64,000 nt of DNA from Hyphomonadaceae bacterium UBA1933 (GCA_002337085.1 DDFH01000007.1:124001-188000); one strand, 5' to 3'. Positions 53,573 to 62,697 are shown, counted from the first letter of the stretch. Notes: generated by a model from the letters alone, not told the origin. Numbers and translations are program-made.

Positions 53573-54721
53573 TTAGGCGGCAGCGCGGAAAATCGCCTCA
53601 ATCTCTAGCAATGATGCCGGACGAGGGTTGGTAAGGCCACAAGCATCTTTTAGCGCATTTTCAGACAATTTAGTTACATCCTCATCTTTCATACCAAGTT
53701 CTGCAAGACCAGCAGGGATACCGATATCTTTTGAAAGTGTTTTAATGGCTGTAATACAAGCTTTGGCACCATCCACATCAGAAAGACCAACAACGTCAAC
53801 GCCCATTGCTTTGGCACAATCTTTTAAACGTGCCGCAGAAACGCTTGAGTTAAACTCCTCAACATGTGGCAAAAGAACTGCGTTACAAACACCATGTGGC
53901 AGATCATAAAAACCGCCCAATTGGTGCGCCATAGCATGCACATAGCCCAAAGACGCATTATTGAATGCCATACCAGCAAGAAACTCTGCATATGCCATTG
54001 CCTCACGTGCCACCATATCTTTTCCATTTGCAACAGCAGCACGAAGGTTTCCAGAAATAAGCTCCATAGCTTTTAGGGCGCAGGCATCGGTTATTGGCGT
54101 TGCCGCAGTTGATACATATGCCTCTATTGCATGTGTTAATGCATCCATGCCGGTTGCGGCGGTTAAACCTTTTGGCATTCCAACCATTAAATCTGTATCA
54201 TTTACAGATAGAATAGGGGTTGTGTGACGGTCAACAATTGCCATTTTAACGTGGCGTTCTTCATCAGTGATAATGCAGAAACGTGTCATTTCTGATGCCG
54301 TACCAGCAGTTGTATTAATTGCAACCAAAGGCAATTGTGGTTTTGGTGATTGGTCAACACCTTCATAATCTTTGATGCTACCGCCATTTGCAGCGACAAG
54401 AGCAATACCTTTTGCGCAATCATGCGGTGAACCACCGCCCAAAGAAACCACGAAATCGCAATTATTATCTTTAAGCAGTTTTAAACCTGCCACAACGTTA
54501 CCAACAGTTGGGTTTGGCTGCGCGCCATCAAATACAACTGAGTCCATTCCATTATCAGTCATAGTTTTCTGAACACCAGCAACGACACCCAATTTATTCA
54601 AAACGGCATCGGTTACAATCAGTGCTTTTTTAAAATTATAAGGCTTTATCGATGCGATTGCCTCGGCAACTGCACCAGACCCCATGATATTAACATTTGG
54701 TATAAAGAAAGTAGCGGTCAT
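53573..54721 (-). CDS. Iron-containing (group III) alcohol dehydrogenase
   Basis: A 382-residue NAD-dependent alcohol dehydrogenase. The nucleotide loop is VSLGGGSPHDCAKGIAL. Metal ligands are expected in GMDALTHAIE (Asp), VHAMAHQLGG (His), DLPHGVCNAVLLPH (two His). The sequence resembles AdhB/YiaY-type enzymes that use ethanol and other primary alcohols. AAAGGA precedes the ATG. It lies between DUF779 and an aldehyde dehydrogenase, so alcohol is probably oxidised to acid by this cluster. Confidence 0.94.
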   Translation of the reverse strand: MTATFFIPNVNIMGSGAVAEAIASIKPYNFKKALIVTDAVLNKLGVVAGVQKTMTDNGMDSVVFDGAQPNPTVGNVVAGLKLLKDNNCDFVVSLGGGSPHDCAKGIALVAANGGSIKDYEGVDQSPKPQLPLVAINTTAGTASEMTRFCIITDEERHVKMAIVDRHTTPILSVNDTDLMVGMPKGLTAATGMDALTHAIEAYVSTAATPITDACALKAMELISGNLRAAVANGKDMVAREAMAYAEFLAGMAFNNASLGYVHAMAHQLGGFYDLPHGVCNAVLLPHVEEFNSSVSAARLKDCAKAMGVDVVGLSDVDGAKACITAIKTLSKDIGIPAGLAELGMKDEDVTKLSENALKDACGLTNPRPASLLEIEAIFRAAA

Positions 54722-54902
54722 ATTTGTTTTCCTTTAGGTTTTTCAAGTTTTTATAAATTATCCCTGATAGAATTTGCACCCCAGAAAGTATTATTTATAT
54801 GCCGTCGCCCAAGAAAGGTCCCGAAATTTTTGGTCTCGGGACAGTTGCTAGGGTTAAACATAGCTCTAATAGTTTTGACGCTAATAGAGCCGTAAATGCA
54901 AA

Positions 54903-54928
54903 AGCCCCTAAACTGAGATTTAGGGGCT
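54903..54928 (-). terminator. Hairpin at the end of the aldehyde dehydrogenase gene
   Basis: AGCCCCTAAA pairs perfectly with TTTAGGGGCT around a 6-base loop, 11 bases after the aldehyde dehydrogenase stop on the minus strand. The tail is TTTTGCATTT, so termination may be partial, letting some transcript reach the alcohol dehydrogenase. Confidence 0.7.
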
Positions 54929-54938
54929 CGTACAAATC

Positions 54939-56441
54939 TTAGAAGAAACCAAGTTTATTTGGGTTATAACTAACCAACAAATTCTTAGTTTGTGAATAAT
55001 GGTCAAGCATCATTTTATGATTTTCACGACCAATACCAGATTGTTTATAGCCACCAAATGCAGCCCCAGCAGGATAAGCGTGGTAGCAATTTGTCCAAAC
55101 CCGTCCTGCTTGAATGGCGCGACCAAAACGGTAGCATGTATTTGCATCACGCGACCAAACGCCTGCGCCTAGGCCGTAAAGTGTATCGTTTGCAATTGCC
55201 AATGCTTCGGCATCATCTTTAAAAGTTGTAACAGATACAACGGGGCCAAAAATTTCTTCTTGGAAGATGCGCATTTTGTTGTGACCTTTGAAAACTGTTG
55301 GTTTAATATAATAACCACCAGATAATTCGCCACCCAAATCGGCAACTTCACCACCAATCAGGCATTCCGCACCCTCTTGCTTACCAATATCAAGATAAGA
55401 AGCGATTTTTTCTTTTTGCTCTGAAGATGCTTGCGCACCAATCATGGTTGATGGATCAAGCGGGTTGCCTTGTTTAATTGCAGCAACGCGTTTTAGCGCA
55501 CGATCCATAAATTTATCATAGATTGACTCATGAATAAGGGCGCGAGAAGGGCAGGTACAAACTTCGCCTTGGTTTAAAGCAAATAGAACGAATCCTTCAA
55601 TTGCTTTATCAAAATATGCGTCGTCTTCACGTGCAACATCGGCAAAGAAAATATTTGGTGATTTACCACCCAATTCCAAGGTTACAGGAATTAGGTTTTC
55701 AGACGCATATTGCATAATCAAACGACCAGTTGTTGTTTCACCGGTGAACGCAATTTTTGCGATGCGTGGTGATGATGCAAGTGGTTTACCCGCCTCAAGA
55801 CCAAAACCATTCACCACATTCAAAACGCCTGGTGGCAATATATCAGCAATAAGTTCGACAAGAACCATAATTGATGCAGGTGTTTGTTCAGCAGGTTTAA
55901 GAACAACACAATTACCAGCCGCCAAAGCAGGTGCCAATTTCCAAACCGCCATCAAAATTGGGAAGTTCCAAGGAATAATTTGACCAACTACGCCTAATGG
56001 CTCACGGAAGTGATAAGCAACAGTATCATGGTCAATTTCTTCAACAGAACCAGATTCAGCACGAATCACAGAGGCAAAGTAACGGAAATGGTCAACCGCA
56101 AGAGGAATATCAGCCGCCATTGTTTCACGAATTGGCTTACCATTGTCCCATGTTTCTGCGATTGCAATTTTTTCAAGATTTGCCGCCATAATATCGGCAA
56201 TTTTGTTCAGCATTAACGAACGTTCGGCGGTAGATGTTTTACCCCATGCGTCCTTTGCTGCATGTGCCGCATCAAGCGCAGCATTAATATCATCAGCATC
56301 TGAGCGCGCACATTGGCAAATTACTTTACCTGTGATTGGTGTCACATTGTCAAAATACTTGCCTGCTTTTGGTGGAACAAATTTGCCATTGATAAAATTA
56401 TCATATCTCGCCTGGAATGGCGGGGTCATATTAATTGTCAT
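54939..56441 (-). CDS. NAD-dependent aldehyde dehydrogenase, ExaC/AldB-like
   Basis: A 500-residue aldehyde dehydrogenase. Catalytic Glu lies in TLELGGKSPNIFF and the nucleophile Cys in NQGEVCTCPSRALIH; GFGLEAGKPLASSP, FTGETTTGRLIM and IFGPVVSV are other family marks. The sequence is close to acetaldehyde dehydrogenases of ethanol metabolism. The ATG at 56441 has GGGAG 8 bases upstream. It sits between the GAF-Fis regulator (upstream) and the Fe-alcohol dehydrogenase (downstream), with a perfect palindrome in its 5' region. Confidence 0.95.
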   Translation of the reverse strand: MTINMTPPFQARYDNFINGKFVPPKAGKYFDNVTPITGKVICQCARSDADDINAALDAAHAAKDAWGKTSTAERSLMLNKIADIMAANLEKIAIAETWDNGKPIRETMAADIPLAVDHFRYFASVIRAESGSVEEIDHDTVAYHFREPLGVVGQIIPWNFPILMAVWKLAPALAAGNCVVLKPAEQTPASIMVLVELIADILPPGVLNVVNGFGLEAGKPLASSPRIAKIAFTGETTTGRLIMQYASENLIPVTLELGGKSPNIFFADVAREDDAYFDKAIEGFVLFALNQGEVCTCPSRALIHESIYDKFMDRALKRVAAIKQGNPLDPSTMIGAQASSEQKEKIASYLDIGKQEGAECLIGGEVADLGGELSGGYYIKPTVFKGHNKMRIFQEEIFGPVVSVTTFKDDAEALAIANDTLYGLGAGVWSRDANTCYRFGRAIQAGRVWTNCYHAYPAGAAFGGYKQSGIGRENHKMMLDHYSQTKNLLVSYNPNKLGFF

Positions 56442-56555
56442 GATTATCACTCCCTTTATATTCGCACTTGTATAATTTTTTGTGCAAACTTGAGTTCAAG
56501 ATAAACGGCATAAAATAAATTTAAAATATGGTATTGAGAATCTTAGTTCTGAATC

Positions 56556-56573
56556 TGTCTCATTGTTGAGACA
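56556..56573. promoter_or_regulatory. Perfect palindrome upstream of aldehyde dehydrogenase
   Basis: TGTCTCA-TTGT-TGAGACA is a 7-bp perfect inverted repeat centred about 123 bases before the aldehyde dehydrogenase start, between it and the regulator gene. It is a good candidate for the operator of the adjacent GAF-Fis regulator. A second, shorter palindrome CTTGA-GT-TCAAG lies at 56499-56510 nearer the gene. Confidence 0.6.
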
Positions 56574-56641
56574 AAACCTCTAAAAGCGATACAAATATTG
56601 GAATAATAATTCGCAGCAAACGGCAAAATAATAAGCGTTAA

Positions 56642-57595
56642 TTATTGCAAACCAAGCTTTTTCATTCTGCGATAGAAGGTGGCACGACCAATTCCAAGCG
56701 TTTTTGCAGCCTCTTTCACATTACCTTTAGAACGCGCAAGGGCACGACGCATTGCCGATTTTTCAGCACTCTGCAATTCGTCATCAAATTTTTCACCACC
56801 GAATAGATCTGATGCGGGAAGGGGGTTGGCAAGCATTTCATCGGTAAGGCCAAATATCTTGCGTGCCGCGCGGGTTGCCCCAATTACCAAATCATCGCCA
56901 TCAATCGCCAGTAATGCAGGCGCACCAAGCAAGTCGTCATTTGCTTGCACGATTCGCGCATTGGTAAAGCTTTGATGGAAATATGATGATTCAATTTTTC
57001 GTGCCGCGTCAATCACGATTGATGAAAGCATCGAAACCAACATTTCATTATGGTCGATACGACACGTAGAAACATCCAAAGCCGCCACCATATTACCGCG
57101 ATGGTCGCGAACCGGTGCATCAATACAGCTCATGTCGATATTTTTTGAATAGAAATGCTGATTTTTATATATTGTTATTGGCCTCTGCTCAACAATACAG
57201 GTTCCAATTCCATTTGTGCCTTCACTCGCCTCATTCCAATCCGCACCAGGGATAAGAAGTGCATCCTCAAAATCACGTGTATCGCCACTATGGCATCGGC
57301 TTTCAAGAATAAGTCCGTGTTTATTTGTTAAAGCAACACAACAGCCGCTTAGACCAACGGCACGAAACATCGAATCTATAACAGGCCTTGCAATTCGCAA
57401 TAATTTCTCATTGCGTGTTTTCTCAATAGAAAGCTGTGAATTGCCAACTATTGTTTGATTTCGATAGCGCGATGGGTCAAGACCATGAGTAAGGGCAGAA
57501 CGCCGCCACGATGCCGCAACCTGTGACATTGCAGAGGCATTTAAATCGGTCACAGTTTTAAAAACTATGTCGCTATGATTATTTGGTTTACCCAA
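56642..57595 (-). CDS. AcoR-like GAF-Fis regulator lacking the AAA+ domain
   Basis: A 317-residue regulator whose N-terminal half matches the sensor part of AcoR: SWRRSALTHGLDPSRYR, then a GAF domain (DWNEASEGTNGIGTCIVEQR, DAPVRDHRGNMVAALDVSTC). A short PAS-like region (ALLAIDGDDLVIGATRAARK) leads directly to a Fis-type helix-turn-helix (AMRRALARSKGNVKEAAKTL, then GIGRATFYRRMKKL). The central sigma-54-activating ATPase is absent, so it cannot act as a classic enhancer-binding protein. The start is a TTG with GGGGGAGG upstream. It probably controls the aldehyde/alcohol dehydrogenase genes after it. Confidence 0.9.
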   Translation of the reverse strand: MGKPNNHSDIVFKTVTDLNASAMSQVAASWRRSALTHGLDPSRYRNQTIVGNSQLSIEKTRNEKLLRIARPVIDSMFRAVGLSGCCVALTNKHGLILESRCHSGDTRDFEDALLIPGADWNEASEGTNGIGTCIVEQRPITIYKNQHFYSKNIDMSCIDAPVRDHRGNMVAALDVSTCRIDHNEMLVSMLSSIVIDAARKIESSYFHQSFTNARIVQANDDLLGAPALLAIDGDDLVIGATRAARKIFGLTDEMLANPLPASDLFGGEKFDDELQSAEKSAMRRALARSKGNVKEAAKTLGIGRATFYRRMKKLGLQ

Positions 57596-57777
57596 AAATT
57601 CCTCCCCCTACAATGTTACGGGATATTTTCATTTAGTGTATTGAAAAATGACGCAGTGTCAATTCAATTAATAACGTATTGAAATTATTATATAAAATGC
57701 TTTTGCATAAAAATTAGATAAAATACAATCAATTTTTCAAAGCCCGATTTCACTTTTTTTTAGTAGCATAATAAAAA

Positions 57778-59319
57778 ATGGGGAAAACGGTGGGTAATCA
57801 AGGTAACAAAGTTTTAAAAATAATTTTCTTGCTTTTCTCTTTAGCTGCATTTGGCACTAAACAAGCGATGGCAGGTAATTTGAATGAGGCTGGCAAATCA
57901 ATTAGTTTTGTTCGCAAATCTGAAAATGTTAAACCTGTTGTTTCTTTTAATGCAGACAGTGCAAATAAAATTATTAAATCTGAAAAATCTGCAAAAGCTG
58001 ATGATAGCAAAAATTCATCTTTTAATTTGAAAGCAGATAAGAAAATTAAAAAAACTGCGGTTAATTCAAATGAAGCGGCTGGAACAAGCGCGCAATCAAT
58101 GAATTATAAAAAAGGTGATAATAAACAAATTTCATCGCCTCTTGATTTGTTGAAAAAAGAAAAAGCAGCAAAAAAACAAGCTGTTGCGGCTTCAAAAAAT
58201 GAAAAACAAGTTGCAAAACCTGTGCAAAAACAAGCAAGTGTCGCAAATAAAAGCGCGGCTAGCCCAAACCCTATAAAACCAGTTCCAATTAAAACTGCTT
58301 CTGTTAAAACTGCGACTGAAAAAGCTAATATTGCGCAAGACGTTACTGCAAAACCCGTTGTAAAAATGGCAAGTGTTGAGAAAAAAGCAACCAGTTTTAG
58401 AGAAACCATGCAACCAAAAGCCAAAGAAAGCGTAACTTATGTGTCTGAGGCACAAATGTTCCGAGAACTTGGAATGGATGTCATGGCTGATAACGCAAAT
58501 GATGCCGGTGCATATGCATCTTCAGTTCGCCCACAAGATGTTGCACCATATCAAAAAGTTGGTTCACCTTATCAAGTTAATGGAAAATGGTACATCCCAT
58601 CACATGAACCTGAATATGACGAAACTGGCATAGCATCATGGTATGGTGAGCAATTCAACGGCAAAAAAACTGCTAATGGCGAAACTTATGACATGAATGA
58701 AGTTACTATTGCGCATCCTACTTTGCCATTGCCTTCATTGGTTGAAGTTACCAACCTTGATAATGGTCGCACCATCATAGCCCGCGCAAATGACCGTGGC
58801 CCATTTGCATCAAGCCGCATTATTGACGTTTCAAAACGTGCAGCAGAATTATTGGGCTTCAAGGACAAAGGAACCGCTAATGTTCGCGTAAGATATGTTG
58901 GCCAAGCACCACAAATCAATGATGGCGACAATAACAAAATCATGCTTGCTTCTAATGATGCGAACAAAGCAAAACCAATTGCAAAACCTGCTGTAATGGC
59001 TGAAAAACCAGTAGTTAAAGCACCATCTGCACCAGTAAAACTAACTGCACCTGTCATATTAGCACAAAATACATCACCAAAAGCACAAGCTGTTCAAAGC
59101 GTCGCTAAATCATTAAATTATGTGCAGATTGGCGCCTTTGCAAGTCGTGCCAATGCCGACAGACTTGCCAACAGTTCAAAATTGCAAGGTGACGTAAAAA
59201 TCTCTGAAGTACAAACTGCAAATGGTATCATGTACCGTGTATTATTGGCACAATCAAACGAAATTCAGGCCAATAATCAATCATTGGGCAAAAAACAATT
59301 CTATGCGAATGCCGACTAG
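57778..59319 (+). CDS. rlpA: RlpA-family lytic transglycosylase with SPOR domain
   Basis: RlpA cleaves naked glycan strands of peptidoglycan during division. The protein (513 residues from ATG 57778) has a signal peptide (VLKIIFLLFSLAAFGTKQAMA), a long Lys/Ala/Val-rich low-complexity linker (about 30-240), a double-psi beta-barrel domain (TGIASWYGEQFNGKKTANGE, ANDRGPF) at about 280-380, another linker, and a C-terminal SPOR domain (YVQIGAFASRANADRL) that binds denuded septal glycan. No lipobox is present. GTG 57790 has the better Shine-Dalgarno (GGGGA) and may be the true start. Confidence 0.92.
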   Translation: MGKTVGNQGNKVLKIIFLLFSLAAFGTKQAMAGNLNEAGKSISFVRKSENVKPVVSFNADSANKIIKSEKSAKADDSKNSSFNLKADKKIKKTAVNSNEAAGTSAQSMNYKKGDNKQISSPLDLLKKEKAAKKQAVAASKNEKQVAKPVQKQASVANKSAASPNPIKPVPIKTASVKTATEKANIAQDVTAKPVVKMASVEKKATSFRETMQPKAKESVTYVSEAQMFRELGMDVMADNANDAGAYASSVRPQDVAPYQKVGSPYQVNGKWYIPSHEPEYDETGIASWYGEQFNGKKTANGETYDMNEVTIAHPTLPLPSLVEVTNLDNGRTIIARANDRGPFASSRIIDVSKRAAELLGFKDKGTANVRVRYVGQAPQINDGDNNKIMLASNDANKAKPIAKPAVMAEKPVVKAPSAPVKLTAPVILAQNTSPKAQAVQSVAKSLNYVQIGAFASRANADRLANSSKLQGDVKISEVQTANGIMYRVLLAQSNEIQANNQSLGKKQFYANAD

Positions 59320-59384
59320 AATTTGTAATTTAACTTTGTGATTGATTGCTTGACTAAAGCACGCATTAACGCCAATGATTTGGT

Positions 59385-60056
59385 ATGAGTAATACAGGCA
59401 AAAAGTCACTATTTATCACACTTGAAGGCGGTGAGGGTTCTGGCAAATCCACCTTGATTAAAAGGCTTGTTACACGCCTTACAAATCAAGGGAATACCGT
59501 TATCACCACCCGCGAGCCAGGCGGTACCAAAGGCGCAGAAGAAATTCGTAACCTGCTGGTAAAAGGTTCTGCGGAGCGATGGGATGTTACTAGTGAGATT
59601 TGCCTTTTTTATGCGGCCCGTGAAGATCACTTATATCGCCTTATAAGACCTGCCTTAGAAGAGGGTAAGATTGTAATTTGTGATCGTTTCTTTGATTCTA
59701 CTCGTGCTTATCAGGGGCAATTAGGAGCAAGAGAAAGCAATATCATAAAGGCATTAGAAGAAAATATCGTGGGCCCAACAATGCCAGATATTACTTTAAT
59801 ATTGGATATTGATGTTGAAACCGGCCTAACACGTGCCAACTCACGTAATAATTGTGATGGGGATGATAAAGAAGGGCGTTTTGAAGCCAAAAAAATAGAA
59901 TTTCACCAAAAATTACGCGATGCCTATCTCGAAATTGCCCGCAAAGAACCAGAACGTTGCAAAGTAATTGATGCCACAAAGACCCCAGATGAAATTGAAG
60001 AAATTGCAATGGAATTAATCGGGCAAATACTTGATACAAGCCTGAAAGAGGCATGA
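59385..60056 (+). CDS. tmk: Thymidylate kinase
   Basis: Tmk phosphorylates dTMP to dTDP for DNA synthesis. The 223-residue protein has the P-loop EGGEGSGKST, the TTREPGGTKGAEEIR motif, CDRFFDSTRAYQGQ and the LID region with RANSRNN. It heads a compact group tmk-holB-tatD-MBL, the usual alphaproteobacterial order except that metG is absent between holB and tatD. Confidence 0.97.
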   Translation: MSNTGKKSLFITLEGGEGSGKSTLIKRLVTRLTNQGNTVITTREPGGTKGAEEIRNLLVKGSAERWDVTSEICLFYAAREDHLYRLIRPALEEGKIVICDRFFDSTRAYQGQLGARESNIIKALEENIVGPTMPDITLILDIDVETGLTRANSRNNCDGDDKEGRFEAKKIEFHQKLRDAYLEIARKEPERCKVIDATKTPDEIEEIAMELIGQILDTSLKEA

Positions 60057-60057
60057 T

Positions 60058-61092
60058 ATGGGCGTTGATTCGATAGACGGCTTACCGCACCCACGCGAAA
60101 CTTTACAATTTTTTGGTAATGAGGCTGCGGAGCTTGCGCTTTATAACGCATTACAAACGGCAAAAATGCACCATGCGTGGATTTTTACGGGCCCCAAAGG
60201 CGTTGGCAAGGCGACATTGGCATATCGCTTTGCAAGGCGCTATTTGGGTGCAAAGCCAAGTGATGAAAGCCCACTATCAAGTTATGAGCATGATCCAATT
60301 GTTGCCAAAATCGCAAATGGCTCGTTGGGGGATTTAAAAACTGCAACCCGCTATGATCCCGATGCCGAAACCGTAAAACGCGATGTAAGCGTTGCCGCAA
60401 TTCGGCAACTTACCAATATGTTTTCGTTAAAATCATCAAATGAATTTGGTCGTAGAGTGGCAATAATTGACAGTGTGGATGATTTACGTGATGCTGGGGC
60501 CAATGCCCTGTTAAAAACCTTGGAAGAGCCACCAAAAGGCGCGGTAATAATTTTAATCGCCAATTCTTTGGGTTCAATTTTGCCAACCATACGCTCAAGA
60601 TGCCGTGCCCTTAGCCTAAAACCAATGAGCGATATGGAAATGAAGCAATATTTGCCTAAGTATAATTATGCCCAATTAACAATGGCAAATGGTTGCTATG
60701 GTCGCGCATTGGCACTTGATAAATATGATGTTGATGGTGTTTATAATTTAATTGCTGGATATTTGAATACTTTCCCAAACTGCCCGATGGGAAAGGCTTT
60801 TTCACTTGCCGATATGGCACGTGATGAAGATGTATTCGAAATTATTTTCGAGCTTTTATCAAATTGGATATACCGCGCCACCAATGCCGGCACGGGTGGC
60901 GACATAAAAGAAATTGAAGTTGGTGAAAGTGCGGCACTAGCGCGCCTTACAAGCCGTATTCCAAAAGAAAAACTTTTCAAAGCGTGGCAATCTCTGCAAG
61001 ACTTAAGAGGTGCTGTGGCCAACAATCTTGATAAAGGTGCGGCAATATTAGAAGCGCTAAAAATAATAAAAAAATCACTCGAAAATAAATAG
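60058..61092 (+). CDS. holB: DNA polymerase III delta' subunit
   Basis: HolB is part of the clamp loader. The 344-residue protein has a Walker A-like GPKGVGKAT loop, the later IIDSVDDLRDAGANALLKTL, EEPPKGAVIILIAN and an SRC motif (TIRSRCRAL) typical of delta'. A zinc-binding cysteine cluster is not seen, which is normal for alphaproteobacterial HolB. It begins 1 base after tmk, with GAGGC as Shine-Dalgarno inside the tmk end. Confidence 0.93.
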   Translation: MGVDSIDGLPHPRETLQFFGNEAAELALYNALQTAKMHHAWIFTGPKGVGKATLAYRFARRYLGAKPSDESPLSSYEHDPIVAKIANGSLGDLKTATRYDPDAETVKRDVSVAAIRQLTNMFSLKSSNEFGRRVAIIDSVDDLRDAGANALLKTLEEPPKGAVIILIANSLGSILPTIRSRCRALSLKPMSDMEMKQYLPKYNYAQLTMANGCYGRALALDKYDVDGVYNLIAGYLNTFPNCPMGKAFSLADMARDEDVFEIIFELLSNWIYRATNAGTGGDIKEIEVGESAALARLTSRIPKEKLFKAWQSLQDLRGAVANNLDKGAAILEALKIIKKSLENK

Positions 61093-61099
61093 GTCGCAA

Positions 61100-61882
61100 A
61101 TGATTGATACCCATGTAAACCTTCATCATCACTTATATGAAAGCGATTTAGAGGATGTGTTAAAACGCGCCGAAGAGGGCGGCATTCATGGAATGCTTTC
61201 AATCTGTGACAGGATTGAAAATTATGGCAAGATTCTTTCAATCGTCGAAAATCGTGATAATTTTTGGATGTCAGTTGGCGCCCACCCGCACGAGGCAAAA
61301 GACCATTTAGAATTAAATTCAGACAAACTTGTTGCCCTTGCACAAAATAAAAAAGTTATCGGAATTGGTGAAACAGGGCTTGATTTTCATTACAACCTAA
61401 GCCACAAAGAAGACCAAATAAAAGTTTTTAAGGAACACATAAAAGCATCACAAATCAATCAATTACCATTAATTGTTCATACAAGACTTGCAGATATTGA
61501 AACAGCGCAAATACTTGAACAAGCGATGAAAGAAAATGAATTTCCGCTTTTGATGCATTGCTATACCTCTGGTACGGAGTTGCTAAAAAAATCGCTTGAT
61601 TTGGGGGCATATGTTTCGATTTCTGGTATTGCTACTTTTAGAAACGCAACAGATGTGCGCGACAATATACAATATATTCCACCAAACCGTCTTCTTGTCG
61701 AAACAGACTGCCCATATCTTGCCCCAATTCCAAAACGTGGTCAAAGAAATGAGCCGGAGTTTATAAACCATCTTGTCAATTATTTATCTGAATTCCTTGG
61801 CAAACCTCATGATGAATTTAAAGAAGAGTTAGATAAAAATTTCTTTTCATTATTTAAAAGGGCGGTTAATGTAGTCCAATGA
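61100..61882 (+). CDS. tatD: TatD-family metal-dependent hydrolase
   Basis: A 260-residue TIM-barrel deoxyribonuclease-like hydrolase. The metal ligands are in IDTHVNLHH (the usual DxHxH, here D-T-H-V-N, so the second His is replaced by Asn), GETGLDFHYN, LIVHTRLAD, LLMHCYTSG and VETDCPYLAP. TatD proteins act as 3'-to-5' exonucleases or D-aminoacyl hydrolases; the role here is unproven. The His-to-Asn change in the first motif is worth checking. It overlaps the next gene by 4 bases. Confidence 0.92.
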   Translation: MIDTHVNLHHHLYESDLEDVLKRAEEGGIHGMLSICDRIENYGKILSIVENRDNFWMSVGAHPHEAKDHLELNSDKLVALAQNKKVIGIGETGLDFHYNLSHKEDQIKVFKEHIKASQINQLPLIVHTRLADIETAQILEQAMKENEFPLLMHCYTSGTELLKKSLDLGAYVSISGIATFRNATDVRDNIQYIPPNRLLVETDCPYLAPIPKRGQRNEPEFINHLVNYLSEFLGKPHDEFKEELDKNFFSLFKRAVNVVQ

Positions 61883-62697
61883 AAAATCGTATAAAAACGA
61901 CAATATTGGGCTGTGGCTCTTCTGGTGGGGTTCCGCGTGTTGGTGGCGATTTTGGCGTTTGCGACCCCACAATTCCGGAAAATTATCGTTCTCGTTGCTC
62001 TATATTGATTGAGAAATACGATTATTCATTATCAGATGAACCAACAACAATATTGATTGATACTTCACCAGATTTGCGCGCGCAACTTTTAAAGGCGCAG
62101 GTAAAATATCTTGATGCCGTATTATTTACCCATGATCATGCCGACCAAACGCATGGTATAGATGATATTCGCCCAATTGCGTATAATGCAAAAAAACTAA
62201 TTGATGCCTTTATGGACAATCCAACCAAAGCAAGTTTGACCAAAAGGTTTGGTTATATTTTTAATGGTTTTGAGGTTGAGGGTTATCCGCCATTGATGCA
62301 AATTAATCCATTACCTAATTTTGGTGAAAAATTCCAAATTGACGGGAAGGGGGGTAGGGTTGCCCTCATCCCGCTTCGGCAGGTGCATGGCAATATTCAA
62401 AGCGTAGGTTTTAGATTTAGCAATACGGCATATTGCAATGATTTAAATATACTTCCACCAGAAAGTCTTGAGCATTTATACAATTTGGATTTTTTCATTG
62501 TTGATGCCTTAAGGTATAAACCACATCCATCACATGCACATTTGGATATGGCGCTGGAATGGATTGAAAAAATCAAGCCAAAGCACGCAATTTTGACCAA
62601 TTTACATGTTGATATGGATTATAAAGTTTTACTTGAAACCTTGCCTGAAAACGTTGTGCCAGCATATGATGGCATGATAATTAACCAAGATGTTTGA
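61879..62697 (+). CDS. PhnP-like metallo-beta-lactamase-fold hydrolase
   Basis: A 272-residue soluble hydrolase starting with the glycine-rich LGCGSSGGVPRVGG, a conserved Cys pair region (GVCDP and RSRCSILIE), the metal site THDHADQTHGIDDIR, and later His residues in RQVHGNIQSVG, PHPSHAHLDMAL and ILTNLHVDMDY. The layout resembles PhnP phosphodiesterases; in alphaproteobacteria it is usually encoded after tatD, as here. The substrate is unknown. Its 3' end overlaps the convergent DUF445 gene by 17 bases. Confidence 0.9.
   Translation: MKNRIKTTILGCGSSGGVPRVGGDFGVCDPTIPENYRSRCSILIEKYDYSLSDEPTTILIDTSPDLRAQLLKAQVKYLDAVLFTHDHADQTHGIDDIRPIAYNAKKLIDAFMDNPTKASLTKRFGYIFNGFEVEGYPPLMQINPLPNFGEKFQIDGKGGRVALIPLRQVHGNIQSVGFRFSNTAYCNDLNILPPESLEHLYNLDFFIVDALRYKPHPSHAHLDMALEWIEKIKPKHAILTNLHVDMDYKVLLETLPENVVPAYDGMIINQDV

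Noticed and set aside
56451..56555. Sigma-54 (-24/-12) promoter before the aldehyde dehydrogenase
   Set aside because: The best candidate, around TTGAACTCAAGTTTGCA on the minus strand, lacks the invariant GG at correct spacing, and the adjacent regulator has no sigma-54-interacting ATPase domain.
60741..61343. 200-codon minus-strand frame across the holB-tatD junction
   Set aside because: It runs antisense through two well-identified genes and has no family features.
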